Assembly (NCBI GenBank): GCA_019695115.1
Contig: JAIBAP010000047.1
Span: 1 to 46,598 of the forward strand
Source: Caldilineales bacterium
GTDB taxonomy: Bacteria > Chloroflexota > Anaerolineae > J102
Direction of reading: 5' to 3'
DNA: 46,598 nt
A model generated the notes under the pieces. The model had not been told where the DNA came from. It was given only the letters and a program-made list of their open reading frames with translations, and did no database searches. Made by a program: the position numbers and the translations under genes. Of this stretch, positions 35,739 through 45,570 are shown piece after piece; the stretch's first letter is position 1, and every line of letters begins with the position of its first letter.

Positions 35739-36716
35739 TCAACCGCCGACCGTGACCGGCAAACCGTAGCCGGCGACGATGGCGGCGAGAGGGTCGATCT
35801 CGGGCTGTGAAAGGCGTTGGTGGCCGCGCCAGGGATACTCACGGCCCAACGCCGCGTATTTGGCCCGGCCCAGGCTGTGATACGGCAGCAAATCTACGCC
35901 CTGCACGGGGCCAGGCAGTGCGGCCACGAAGGCGGCGATGGCGGCGATGGCGGCGGGTTCAGCATTGAAGCCGGGGATCAGCGGCACGCGCACGCGCACG
36001 CCGCCGGAAGCGGAGCGGCGGCCCATTGCCCGCGCAGCCACGATGCGCCGCAGGTTGGCGAGGATGAGGGCGTTGTCCATGCCGGTGAACTGGCGATGGC
36101 GATCGCAGTCGATGTGTTTGATGTCGAAGAGCACGGTGTCGAGGAAAGGCAGCAGCCGGGCGAATGTGGCCCATGGGGCGCGCCCACAGGTCTCGATGGC
36201 CGTGCTCACCCCGGTCTGTTTGGCCAGACGCAGCAGCGCCTCGCAAAACCCCGGCTGCATCGTCGGCTCCCCGCCCGTCAGCGTCATCCCGCCCCCCTGG
36301 CCGTAAAACGGGCGGTCGCGCAGCACCGCGGCCATGACCTCGCCCGCCGTGCGCCGCGCCCCCACCCAGGTGAGGGCGCCGGTGGGGCAGAGGGCCACGC
36401 GCTCGTCAATTTCGGCGACGACCGCGGCGCTGCGGCGCGGCCCCTGCCATGCGGGCGAGCACACGCGGCACGATTCGGCGAACAGGCCGCAGTCGATGCA
36501 ATGCCCGGCCCGCAGCATCGGCTCGGGCTGCATGGCTTGCGATTCGGGGTTGGCGCACCATTCGCAGCGCAAGGGACAGCCTTTGAGGAAGACGTTCGTG
36601 CGCAGGCCCGGCCCATCGTGCAGGGAATGGCGCTGCACATCGAAGACCACGCCCGCCACCAAAGCCCACTCCTGACTCGCGACTTTCGACTCGCGACTCG
36701 CGGCTCGCTCAAACAT
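35739..36716 (-). CDS. Glycyl radical enzyme activating protein (radical SAM)
   Basis: A 325-residue radical SAM activase. The cluster motif is Cys47-x3-Cys51-x2-Cys54 in 'KGCPLRCEWC', preceded by 'SLHDGPGLRTNVFLKG', the signature of this family. A ferredoxin-like insert follows with CIDC, CRVC and 'LCPTGAL', giving enough Cys for at least one extra 4Fe-4S cluster. 'GGGMTLTGGEPTMQP' is the SAM-binding GGE region. It should install the glycyl radical on the enzyme encoded just upstream; its ATG overlaps that gene's stop by 8 bp. The first ~15 codons are encoded by a heptamer array (36674-36708), an unusual way to start this family. Confidence 0.9.
   Translation of the reverse strand: MFERAASRESKVASQEWALVAGVVFDVQRHSLHDGPGLRTNVFLKGCPLRCEWCANPESQAMQPEPMLRAGHCIDCGLFAESCRVCSPAWQGPRRSAAVVAEIDERVALCPTGALTWVGARRTAGEVMAAVLRDRPFYGQGGGMTLTGGEPTMQPGFCEALLRLAKQTGVSTAIETCGRAPWATFARLLPFLDTVLFDIKHIDCDRHRQFTGMDNALILANLRRIVAARAMGRRSASGGVRVRVPLIPGFNAEPAAIAAIAAFVAALPGPVQGVDLLPYHSLGRAKYAALGREYPWRGHQRLSQPEIDPLAAIVAGYGLPVTVGG
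36674..36708. repeat. Heptanucleotide array, 5 units of GACTCGC type
   Basis: Five contiguous phased 7-bp units: GACTCGC, GACTTTC, GACTCGC, GACTCGC, GGCTCGC. It falls inside the start of the activase gene and ends one base before the glycyl radical enzyme stop codon. It is the same kind of array as those at 35066-35163 and 46393-46476 but with a different unit sequence. Confidence 0.75.
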
Positions 36717-39126
36717 CGCCAAACTCCGAGCGCCGGATGATCTCGTCCTGAAGATCTTGGTCCAGCTCGGTGAAATAGGCGCTGTAGCCGGCCACGCGCA
36801 CCACCAGCGAGCGGTATTCGTCGGGATGGGCTTGAGCCGCGCGCAGGGTGGCGGCGTCGACCACATTGAACTGCACGTGCGGGATGTGCAGCGCCGAGAA
36901 GCCGCGCAGCAATTGGGCGAATTTGGTCAGCGCCGCCGGGCCATCGAAAAAGGCGGGCAGGAATTTCATGTTCAGCAGCGTGCCGTTGGAGGCCAGCTTC
37001 AGATCCAGCTTGCTGACCGAGTGCAGCACGGCGGTGGCGCCGCGGCGGTCGCGGCCGGCAGTGGGCGACAACCCGCCGTCGGCCAGCGGCGCGCCGACGT
37101 GGCGACCATCGGGCGTGGCCCCCACATGGGCGCCCATGGGCACATGCGCCGACACGGTGTAAAAGCCCGGCTGGTACACGCCGCCGCGTATCGTCTGATA
37201 CTGCTCAACCAGCTGGCAATAGCGGTCGCCCCAGCGCCCGGCGAACTGATCCACGCGGTCATCGTCGTTGCCATACTTGGGCGCCCGGTTGATCAACCGC
37301 TGCCGCAGCACCTCCTGCCCGGCGAAATCGCTGCGCAAGGCCGCCAACAAATCCGAGGCGCTGAGCCAGTGCTCGTCGAACACGGCTTGCTCGACCGCAG
37401 CCAGGCTGTCGGCGACGTTGGCGATCTGCACGCCCTGCACACCCGAAAAGTTGTAGCGCGCCCCGCCGGCGGTCACATCCAGCCCGCGATCGAGGCAATC
37501 ATCGATCACCAACGACAGGAAGGGCGACGGCAGCACCTCGGCGTGGATCCGATCGACGATGGTGCAGCCTTTCACCATCAGGGCCACGAAATGCGCCAAT
37601 TGCCGGTCAAAGGCCGCCTCCAGCTCCGCGAACGAACGCATGTCGTCCAGGCAGGGTGTGGGCAGGCCGATCTGCTCGCCGGTCTGCGGGTCGCGGCCGC
37701 CGAACAGCGTTAGTTCCAGCACCCGCGTCAGGTTGAACATGGCGGCGTCGCTCCAGCCCAGGGCCTTGCCCGGCGTGGACAGTTCGACGCAGCCGACGAT
37801 GGCATAGTCCCGCGCCGCGGCCAGCGGCAGACCGCGGTTGACCTGCCCCGGCACGATCACCTCGTCGTTGAAGACTTGCGGCATGCCGCTGCCCTTGCCG
37901 ATGACGAAGGCGGCGGCTTCCAGAAATTCCTGCGGGCTGCCAGCGTGGACGCGAATCGACAGGTTGGGCTGCGTCAGGCCCAGGTCGGCCTGCGCCCGCA
38001 GACACATGGTGCTGAGCAGGTTGGTGGCGTCGGCGCCGTCGGCCCGTTGCCCGCCCACGACCAGGTTGAAGCCGATGGGGAAACCGGCGAAGTAGCGGGC
38101 GCTGTGGCTGCTGCGCAGGAGGACGATCTCGTTGAATTTGAGCCACAGGCATTCGAGCAGTTCCTGCGCCTGGGCCAGCGTCAAGCGGCCCTCGTTCAGG
38201 TCGCGCTCGAGGTAGGGCAGCATGTATTGGTCGAAGCGTCCGGGCGAGAAGCTGCTGGCGTTGGATTCGACTTGCAGCAGCACGAACAGGAACCACACCG
38301 CTTGCAGGGCTTCGTGGAAAGTGCGCGGGGGACGGGCCGAAATCCGGCGGCAGAGGCCGGCCATGCCTTCGAGTTCGGCGGCGCGGGCGGGGTCGGGGGA
38401 TGTCCGGGCCAGTTCGGCGGCGAGGTCGGCGTAGCGCAGGATGAATTCCTCGGCGGCTTGCAGGGCGATCAGGGCGGCGGCATCGAAGGGCGATCCCCGC
38501 ATCGCCCCAGCGCGCCGCGCTTTCTCGCGCAGCCCGCCGATCCCCAGCCGCAGCCATGTCTCCACGTCGGGCAGGATATGGCCCTGGGCGTGGTCGGTCT
38601 GGTTGAGCGAGAAGGCTCTGCCCTGCATGGCCACTCGCACATCCGCCGGCACGCGACTGGCAACCATGTCTTCGAGGGTTTTGCCGCGCCAGTATGGGAA
38701 GATGCCGTGGCGCAGCTCATCGATTTGGGCGGGCGTGATCTCGAAGCGGTCTTGCGGGCGCGTGGGCAGGATGTCCAGCTCGCGGTCGATCCAGTCGACT
38801 GCGCCTTCGGGGGCGATGACGCCCATGCGCGGGCGCAGCGAGCGGTTGCCGACGATGATCTCGTCCGGCTCGATCGTGATCGACAGCGAGCGCACAAGAT
38901 GTAGCAGCATCTTGGCCCGGCGGATGGGCATGGGCTCGCCTTCGCTCTGGCGATAGCTTTCGGTGGTGAACCGCGCCCGTTCCACGTCGATCTGGCGCTG
39001 GTTTTGTAAAAGGCGCTGCTTGATGCCGGCGACGCGGGCGGCGGGGCAGGTGGAGGCCCATGCGGCGCGGGGGAAGCCGGCGGTGGGGTCGAGGGAAAGC
39101 GGGGGGTGAGTGAGAAGGGAATTCAT
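36709..39126 (-). CDS. Glycyl radical enzyme, dehydratase-like (PFL superfamily)
   Basis: An 805-residue enzyme; the ATG at 39126 overlaps the stop of the GMC gene (ATGA). The thiyl-radical Cys446 is in 'GCVELSTPGKALGW', with Glu448 two residues on. The glycyl radical is Gly780 in 'RVAGYSAYFTELD'. Compared with Clostridium butyricum glycerol dehydratase, Cys433-Glu435-Asp447 correspond to Cys446-Glu448-Asp460 at identical spacing; His183 ('QGHILPD') fits His164, and Ser292 fits Ser282, while His281 is replaced by Ser291. The usual 'GCVEP' Pro is Leu. It lacks the Cys-Cys pair of pyruvate formate-lyase. A radical dehydration or related elimination on a polyol or sugar is likely; the substrate is unknown. 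Works only without oxygen. Confidence 0.9.
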   Translation of the reverse strand: MNSLLTHPPLSLDPTAGFPRAAWASTCPAARVAGIKQRLLQNQRQIDVERARFTTESYRQSEGEPMPIRRAKMLLHLVRSLSITIEPDEIIVGNRSLRPRMGVIAPEGAVDWIDRELDILPTRPQDRFEITPAQIDELRHGIFPYWRGKTLEDMVASRVPADVRVAMQGRAFSLNQTDHAQGHILPDVETWLRLGIGGLREKARRAGAMRGSPFDAAALIALQAAEEFILRYADLAAELARTSPDPARAAELEGMAGLCRRISARPPRTFHEALQAVWFLFVLLQVESNASSFSPGRFDQYMLPYLERDLNEGRLTLAQAQELLECLWLKFNEIVLLRSSHSARYFAGFPIGFNLVVGGQRADGADATNLLSTMCLRAQADLGLTQPNLSIRVHAGSPQEFLEAAAFVIGKGSGMPQVFNDEVIVPGQVNRGLPLAAARDYAIVGCVELSTPGKALGWSDAAMFNLTRVLELTLFGGRDPQTGEQIGLPTPCLDDMRSFAELEAAFDRQLAHFVALMVKGCTIVDRIHAEVLPSPFLSLVIDDCLDRGLDVTAGGARYNFSGVQGVQIANVADSLAAVEQAVFDEHWLSASDLLAALRSDFAGQEVLRQRLINRAPKYGNDDDRVDQFAGRWGDRYCQLVEQYQTIRGGVYQPGFYTVSAHVPMGAHVGATPDGRHVGAPLADGGLSPTAGRDRRGATAVLHSVSKLDLKLASNGTLLNMKFLPAFFDGPAALTKFAQLLRGFSALHIPHVQFNVVDAATLRAAQAHPDEYRSLVVRVAGYSAYFTELDQDLQDEIIRRSEFGDV

Positions 39127-40631
39127 CAAGCGGCGCGCAAATGGTCGGCCACGCGCAGGGCCTGGGCAGTGATGGTGAGGGCCGGGTTCATGGCCGCCGA
39201 GGAGGGGAAGAAGGAGGAATCGACCACATAGAGGTTGTCGACTTCGTGCGTGCGGCAGAAGGGGTCGAGCACAGAGGTGGCCGGGTCGAGGCCGAAGCGG
39301 GCGACGCCGCATTGGTGCGAGTTGGTGGCGATGCTCATGCGCTCGATCAGGACAACCGGGTAACCGGCCTCTTGCATCATGCGCTTGGAGGCGGCGATGA
39401 GCCGGTCATGGGCGACCAGGTTGTTGGGTCGCCAATGGACGATGATGCGGCCATCGCTGCCGAGGGTAATGCGATTTTCGGGATCAGGCAAATCTTCGGA
39501 CATCACCCACCAATCGACGCTGCGATCCGCCATCGCCTGCAGGATGGGGCGGGGGACGAGCGGCTTGGCGGCCGTCAACATGCCGGCCTGCAGCTTGCCC
39601 AACATCTGCACATTGCCCATGGGGTAGGGGAAATCTGGCCCGCGCCAATAGAAGTCGTTGACGGCCATCGTCTTCTGGAAGACGGTTGGGTTGACGCGGG
39701 TGGGGGCGATGGCCATGAGGGCGGTGTTGTTGTGCACCATGTAGTTGCGCCCCACCAGCCCCGAACGATTGGCCAGGCCGTGGGGATGCTGGTCGTTGGC
39801 CGAGCGCAGCAGCAGCGCCGCCGAGTTGACGGCTCCGCAAGAGATGACATAACGTCCGGCCCGGACGATCTGCTGCTCCCCGTCCTTTTCCACTTCCACG
39901 CCCGTCACACGGCGGCCGGTGGCGTCGGTGAGGACGCGCAACGCCTTTGTGCGCACCCACAGCCCGACATTGGCGTGGGCGATGGCCGGGCGCACGCAGC
40001 AGACATCGGCTTCGCTTTTGGCCAGGACCTGGCAGGGGAAGCCATCGCAGGTTTTGCAGCGGATGCAACGCCCACCCTCGCGCAGGTCTACGCCCATGGG
40101 CAGGTGGAACGGATGCAGCCCCTGGGCCCGCAGGCGCTGGCCCAGCTGCTCGATGCCCGGTTCGTGGGGCATGGCCGGGAAGGGGAAGGGGCCGGAGCGG
40201 GGCGGCTCGGTGGGGTCTTCGCCGGGCGCGCCATGCACCCGGTAGAGTTCCTCGGCCCGGTGATAGTAAGGCTCCATCTCGTCGTACGAGATCGGCCAGG
40301 CGGGCGACGTGCCGCCTTCGTGCTCGATGGCGCCGAAATCCTCTCGGCGCAGGCGCGGCAGCGCCGCCCCGTACACTTTGGTGTTCCCGCCCACGAAGTA
40401 GTGTACGCCCGGCTGGAACGTTCCCCCACCGTTGGCGTCATGCCAGACTTCGTCGGGCTTGTAGCGTTTGTGTTTGAAGTTGGCGGACGGCTCCCAGTTC
40501 TGCGGTTCTTGCGGCAGGAAGTCGCCGCGTTCGATCAGCAAGATGCGCATGCCGCTATCGGCCAGGGCATAGGCCAGGGCGCCGCCGCCGGCGCCTGTGC
40601 CAATGATGATCAGATCGTAGTTCTCTGTCAT
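39126..40631 (-). CDS. GMC-family FAD-dependent oxidoreductase with a cysteine cluster
   Basis: A 501-residue flavoprotein. The N-terminal FAD motif 'IIIGTGAGGGALAYALADSG' is followed by 'LIERGDF'. The family's C-terminal catalytic pair appears as His439 in 'NSHQCG' and Asn482 in 'NPALTITAQ'. A cluster Cys189-x2-Cys192-x2-Cys195-x4-Cys200 followed by 'LAKSEADV' matches the Cys-rich segment seen in one branch of bacterial GMC enzymes. No signal peptide is visible, so it acts in the cytosol. It should oxidise a hydroxyl group of a sugar or polyol to a carbonyl. It overlaps genes on both sides by 4 bp, pointing to a tightly coupled step with the glycyl radical enzyme. Confidence 0.88.
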   Translation of the reverse strand: MTENYDLIIIGTGAGGGALAYALADSGMRILLIERGDFLPQEPQNWEPSANFKHKRYKPDEVWHDANGGGTFQPGVHYFVGGNTKVYGAALPRLRREDFGAIEHEGGTSPAWPISYDEMEPYYHRAEELYRVHGAPGEDPTEPPRSGPFPFPAMPHEPGIEQLGQRLRAQGLHPFHLPMGVDLREGGRCIRCKTCDGFPCQVLAKSEADVCCVRPAIAHANVGLWVRTKALRVLTDATGRRVTGVEVEKDGEQQIVRAGRYVISCGAVNSAALLLRSANDQHPHGLANRSGLVGRNYMVHNNTALMAIAPTRVNPTVFQKTMAVNDFYWRGPDFPYPMGNVQMLGKLQAGMLTAAKPLVPRPILQAMADRSVDWWVMSEDLPDPENRITLGSDGRIIVHWRPNNLVAHDRLIAASKRMMQEAGYPVVLIERMSIATNSHQCGVARFGLDPATSVLDPFCRTHEVDNLYVVDSSFFPSSAAMNPALTITAQALRVADHLRAA

Positions 40632-40939
40632 TGAGTGTCTTCTTGAGCCCAGTAGTCCACGACCATCGATTGCGCCAGATAGGGAGCGACGCTCTCCACG
40701 AAGGTTCGATGGGTGGGGTGCACGAGATAGGCGTCGCGGTCCGCAGCCGTGGCGAATGTCAGTAGGAAGCAGTGGGTGAAGCCGCGCTGCAATCCCTCAG
40801 GGCTGACATCCACACCCCACTCGAAGGCGGCGATACCGGGGATGGCCTGCGGCAGGCGCGCAAATGCTGCACAAACGCCAGCGATTTCCTCCGGCGACGA
40901 GGATGGTCGAAATGCGAAGAGCACGACGTGGCGGAGCAT
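40628..40939 (-). CDS. Stress-responsive A/B-barrel (Dabb) domain protein
   Basis: A 103-residue protein with the Dabb pattern: 'MLRHVVLFAFRPSSSPEEI' at the start, 'FEWGVDVSPEGLQRGFTHCFLLTF' in the middle and 'HPTHRTFVESVAPYL' near the end. These small dimeric ferredoxin-like barrels are frequent in sugar and aromatic degradation loci, often of uncertain role. Its TGA overlaps the GMC start (4 bp). It may act on or shelter an unstable carbonyl intermediate, but that is speculation. Confidence 0.85.
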   Translation of the reverse strand: MLRHVVLFAFRPSSSPEEIAGVCAAFARLPQAIPGIAAFEWGVDVSPEGLQRGFTHCFLLTFATAADRDAYLVHPTHRTFVESVAPYLAQSMVVDYWAQEDTQ

Positions 40940-40969
40940 GGGCGTTGCGAATGGGTGCCTGCGCGAGCG

Positions 40970-41830
40970 TCAGCCCTTGACCGAACCGGCCAAGATGCCG
41001 CGGATGAAGAAGCGGCCCAGAAGGATGTAGATCACGGCCGTGGGCAGGGCCGCCACCACCGCCCCAGCCATGACCACGTTCCAATCAACCGAAAAGGTGC
41101 CCGAGAGGTTGTTCAAGGCAATGGTCACCGGCTGAGCGCTGGGGTTGGGGACGACGGTGACGCCGAACAAGAAGTCATTCCAGATGTTGGTGAACTGGAA
41201 GATGCCGACGACGACGAAGGCCGGGATCGAGAGCGGCAGCATGACGCGGGTGAAGGTGGTGATCAGCCCGGCGCCATCGACGCGGGCCGCCTCCAGCAGC
41301 TCGTTGGGCACGCCGGCAAAGTAGTTGCGGAAGATCAGGGTGGTGATGGGGATGCCGTAGATCACGTGCACCAGCACCAACCCCGGCAGCTTACCGTACA
41401 AACCGACCACCTGCAGGAAGCGCACCAAGGGCAGCAGGATGCTTTGGTAGGGGATGAAGAAGCCGAACAGCAGCAGGGTGAAGAGGATGTCGGAGCCACG
41501 GAACTTCCATTTGGCGAAGAGGTAGCCGTTGATGGCGCCGATCAGCGAGGACAGGATGGTGGCGGGGATGACCATCAGCAGGCTGTTGGTCATGTTGGGG
41601 CTGAGGCGCTGCCACGCGCCTATGAAGCCATTGGCGGCGGTCAGTTGCAGCGGCGGCGCCCACATCCGGGAGAGGCTGACGTTGGCGGCGTCCTTGAGGC
41701 CATTCGCCACCATGACGTAGACGGGCAAGAGATAGGCGATGGCCAGCGCCAACATCACCGCCCACACAGCGATGCGACCCCAATGGATGGGGCGCGGAGG
41801 GCGCGCCGGAATGCGTGTCGATGTCGTCAT
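40970..41830 (-). CDS. ABC sugar importer permease, MalG type
   Basis: A 286-residue inner-membrane permease with six predicted helices. The EAA loop that docks the ATPase reads 'EAARVDGAGLITTFTRVMLPLSIPA' in part, in the second half of the protein. 'FAKWKFRGSDILFTLLLFGFFIPYQ' is typical of carbohydrate uptake family 1 MalG-like subunits. The ATG overlaps the MalF-type stop (ATGA). No ATPase gene is found in this window, so a shared MsmK/UgpC-type ATPase encoded elsewhere is expected. Confidence 0.93.
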   Translation of the reverse strand: MTTSTRIPARPPRPIHWGRIAVWAVMLALAIAYLLPVYVMVANGLKDAANVSLSRMWAPPLQLTAANGFIGAWQRLSPNMTNSLLMVIPATILSSLIGAINGYLFAKWKFRGSDILFTLLLFGFFIPYQSILLPLVRFLQVVGLYGKLPGLVLVHVIYGIPITTLIFRNYFAGVPNELLEAARVDGAGLITTFTRVMLPLSIPAFVVVGIFQFTNIWNDFLFGVTVVPNPSAQPVTIALNNLSGTFSVDWNVVMAGAVVAALPTAVIYILLGRFFIRGILAGSVKG

Positions 41831-42867
41831 GATTCCTCCCGCAGAGTGCTGGCCAGATAGGGTACGATCACCAGCGCCACCAGCGCCAGCATGACGATGG
41901 CGGCGGCCGAGCCGAGGTTGTATCGGGTGGCCTTGAACATCATTTCGAACACGAAGATGGAAGGCACATCAGTGGCGAACCCTGGCCCTACGCCCGACAT
42001 GGTGTAAACCAGATCGAAGATTTTCAGCGAGACATGGAGCAGGATGACTACCACGCTGATCGTCACCGGGTTCAGCATGGGGATGATCACTTTCGAATAG
42101 ACCTGGAATTCGGTGGCGCCGTCGATGCGGGCGGCCTCGCGCACTTCGTCCGAGATGGTGGCCATGCCGCCCACATACAGGGCCATGACGAAGCCCGAAA
42201 GCTGCCAGGTGGCGGCGACAGCGACAGGCACCAGGGCCAGCGGGATGCCCCATCGGACTGGCCACGTGGCCGCCGCCGGCCAGACGTGGGCCAGCACCGT
42301 ATTCAGCTGGGCGACGACGCCGGGTTCGGTGATCCAGCCCGGTTTCAGTGGCCCCGCCCCGGCCAACGCCAACAGTTTGTTGATGCCGAAGATGTCGAAG
42401 AAGAGGTTGATGCCGGTTTCCGGGTTGAAAATCCAGCGCCAGACCACGCCCGTGACCACGAACGAGAGCGCATAGGGGAACAGGAAGATATTGCGGAAGA
42501 TCCTAGTGCCAATCAATTCCCGGTCGAGCAGAATGGCCAGGGTGAGGCCAACGGTGACGGCAAAAAGAATGAAGAAGATGGTGAAGACGAATGTGTTGCG
42601 CAGGTCGGCTTGCCAACGCGACATGGCGAACATTTCGCCATAGGTGGCGAACAGCGGCTGGCGGAGGCTGAGGTTGGGCTTCAGGGTGCGCCAATTCGAA
42701 AGCGAGACCCAAAGCGTCGAGCCAATGAAGAGGTAGACGAATATGGCGAGGGCGATGAGCGACGGCAGCAGAAGCAGGATGGTCTGCGCCCGCTCCGTCA
42801 AGCGTCCGCGCCAGCCATGGGACGCAGAAGCCTTCACTCCGTTTGGATGCAGCGGTGCGGTGGTCAT
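41827..42867 (-). CDS. ABC sugar importer permease, MalF type
   Basis: A 346-residue inner-membrane permease. The ATG at 42867 is chosen because GAGGG lies just upstream and the family sequence ('AQTILLLLPSLIALAIFVYLF') begins soon after; longer frames run through an intergenic hairpin. The EAA loop reads 'EAARIDGATEFQVYSKVIIPML'. Six or seven helices are seen. With the MalG-type partner it forms the channel for the sugar delivered by the binding protein. Confidence 0.93.
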   Translation of the reverse strand: MTTAPLHPNGVKASASHGWRGRLTERAQTILLLLPSLIALAIFVYLFIGSTLWVSLSNWRTLKPNLSLRQPLFATYGEMFAMSRWQADLRNTFVFTIFFILFAVTVGLTLAILLDRELIGTRIFRNIFLFPYALSFVVTGVVWRWIFNPETGINLFFDIFGINKLLALAGAGPLKPGWITEPGVVAQLNTVLAHVWPAAATWPVRWGIPLALVPVAVAATWQLSGFVMALYVGGMATISDEVREAARIDGATEFQVYSKVIIPMLNPVTISVVVILLHVSLKIFDLVYTMSGVGPGFATDVPSIFVFEMMFKATRYNLGSAAAIVMLALVALVIVPYLASTLREES

Positions 42868-42895
42868 AAGGTCCCTCTGGCCTGAGATGAACGTT

Positions 42896-42941
42896 CCGCA
42901 CGTGCGGTCGCCAGATGCAGATTTGGCAACCGCACGTGCGA
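42896..42941 (-). promoter_or_regulatory. Strong hairpin / paired palindromes between binding-protein and permease genes
   Basis: Two 17-bp arms (42897-42913 and 42924-42940) pair with one mismatch, a G-U in the minus-strand RNA, around a 10-nt loop. The hairpin begins 15 nt after the binding-protein stop. No T-tract follows, so it looks like an mRNA-stabilising or attenuating structure, as known between malE and malF. Each arm also contains the self-palindrome CGCACGTGCG (12 bp, CCGCACGTGCGG, in one arm), spaced about 34 bp, so a paired operator is an alternative. Confidence 0.7.
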
Positions 42942-42955
42942 AGCGAAAGGGTGGG

Positions 42956-44284
<1,329 letters not shown>

Positions 44285-44418
44285 GGATTTCTTCTCCTGT
44301 TGTTGTCAGAGGTAGGGAAAGGATCGATTACATCGAAGCAGGTTGTGGGGTTTGCACGCTATCGTTCAGATAATGGCGTCGATTCACCTCCTGTGGTGAG
44401 CGGCGGCGAGCGTTGCTC

Positions 44419-45561
44419 TCAAGCCAGGGCTTCGGCGACGTCGACCCGGCGATTTTCTGTCGCCGAGCGTTCCGCTGCGGCCATGACAGCCTGGATGTGC
44501 AGGCCATCGGCCAATGTGGGGGATGTGGGCCGGTCTTCGGAGACGGCCTTCAGGAATTGGTATTGGCATTCGGCGTGGGTGCGCACGAAATCGGGGGTCA
44601 TCGTCCCATCCGGCGCCTTCTGGCCGGGGTAGCGATTGACGGTCTCGAGTTTGCGGAAGCCGCGCATCCCGCCAATAGGCTGTTCGGCGTCGCGCGCGTC
44701 GTAGACTTGCAGCCAACCAGGATCGACGGCGTCGAAGCGGATGGCGCCATTTTCGCCGAAGATGTCGAAGCCGAGGTCGTTGGTCAGCCCCGTGCCCATG
44801 CGCGAGACTTCGACCACGCCCGGCGCCCCCCCTGCCAGCCGCAGGTGCAGCAGGGCAATGTCATCGACATCGACGATGCCGGTTTCGGTCGTCCCCGGCT
44901 GCGGGCGTTCCTTGATCAGCGTGTCCATGGTGGCCTGCACCGAGCCGAACTCGCCCAAAAGCGCGTAGAGCAGGTCGAGGATGTGCGAGCCGATGTCGAA
45001 CAGGGCGCCGCCGCCGGCGATGTCTTTGCGCTGTCGCCAGCTCAGCGGCTTGCGGGGATCGATATAGCTGGAGCGATAGTAGCGACCGCGGAACGAGAAA
45101 ACTCGGCCCAGGAAGCCCTCTCGCACGAGTTGCCGGGCGCGCAGGATGGCCGGGAAGAAGCGGAAGTTGAAGGTCATCTGCGCCCTGACGCCCGCCGCCG
45201 CCACCGCCGCCACCATGCGCTGGCCTTCGGCTACGTTCATCGCCAGCGGTTTTTCGCAGTAGATGTGCTTGCCAGCGGCGGCGGCGGCCTCGACGATGGC
45301 AGCGTGCATGTGGTTGGGCGCGCACACATCCACCACATCGACATCAGGTCGGGCCAGGAGCAGGCGATAATCGCTGGTCGCGAACTCGCAGCCGATCTCG
45401 CCTGCCGCCGCTGCCGCTGTCTCCGCTCGCGTCGTGGCCACGCCCACCAGCCGGAAGGTGTTCTGGGGCAGGCCATAGTGGAAAGGCAGCGAGCGATACG
45501 CCATTGCGTGCACCCGCCCGATGCCGCCGTACCCGATCATGCCGATGCCGAGTGCTTTCAT
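44419..45561 (-). CDS. Gfo/Idh/MocA-family oxidoreductase
   Basis: A 380-residue NAD(P)-dependent dehydrogenase. The Rossmann motif 'GMIGYGGIGRVHA' starts near residue 7, and the family motif 'CEKPLAMN' places the conserved Lys of the active site. 'DIGSHILDLLYALLGE' is the downstream His-containing signature, matching the catalytic region of sugar dehydrogenases. Members oxidise sugars, inositols and pseudo-sugars at a ring hydroxyl. It lies 9 bp after the epimerase-like gene, and the two are probably cotranscribed and act on the same compound or its product. Confidence 0.92.
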   Translation of the reverse strand: MKALGIGMIGYGGIGRVHAMAYRSLPFHYGLPQNTFRLVGVATTRAETAAAAAGEIGCEFATSDYRLLLARPDVDVVDVCAPNHMHAAIVEAAAAAGKHIYCEKPLAMNVAEGQRMVAAVAAAGVRAQMTFNFRFFPAILRARQLVREGFLGRVFSFRGRYYRSSYIDPRKPLSWRQRKDIAGGGALFDIGSHILDLLYALLGEFGSVQATMDTLIKERPQPGTTETGIVDVDDIALLHLRLAGGAPGVVEVSRMGTGLTNDLGFDIFGENGAIRFDAVDPGWLQVYDARDAEQPIGGMRGFRKLETVNRYPGQKAPDGTMTPDFVRTHAECQYQFLKAVSEDRPTSPTLADGLHIQAVMAAAERSATENRRVDVAEALA

Positions 45562-45570
45562 GCTCCCACC

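Noticed and set aside
36709-39126. Pyruvate formate-lyase
   Set aside because: PFL has two adjacent active-site Cys; here a single Cys is followed by Val-Glu, as in dehydratase-type glycyl radical enzymes.
39141-40634. 497-codon plus-strand frame antisense to the GMC gene
   Set aside because: Mirror of a GC-rich coding region; the minus-strand frame has clear FAD and catalytic motifs, whereas this frame has none and is His/Gly/Arg-rich.
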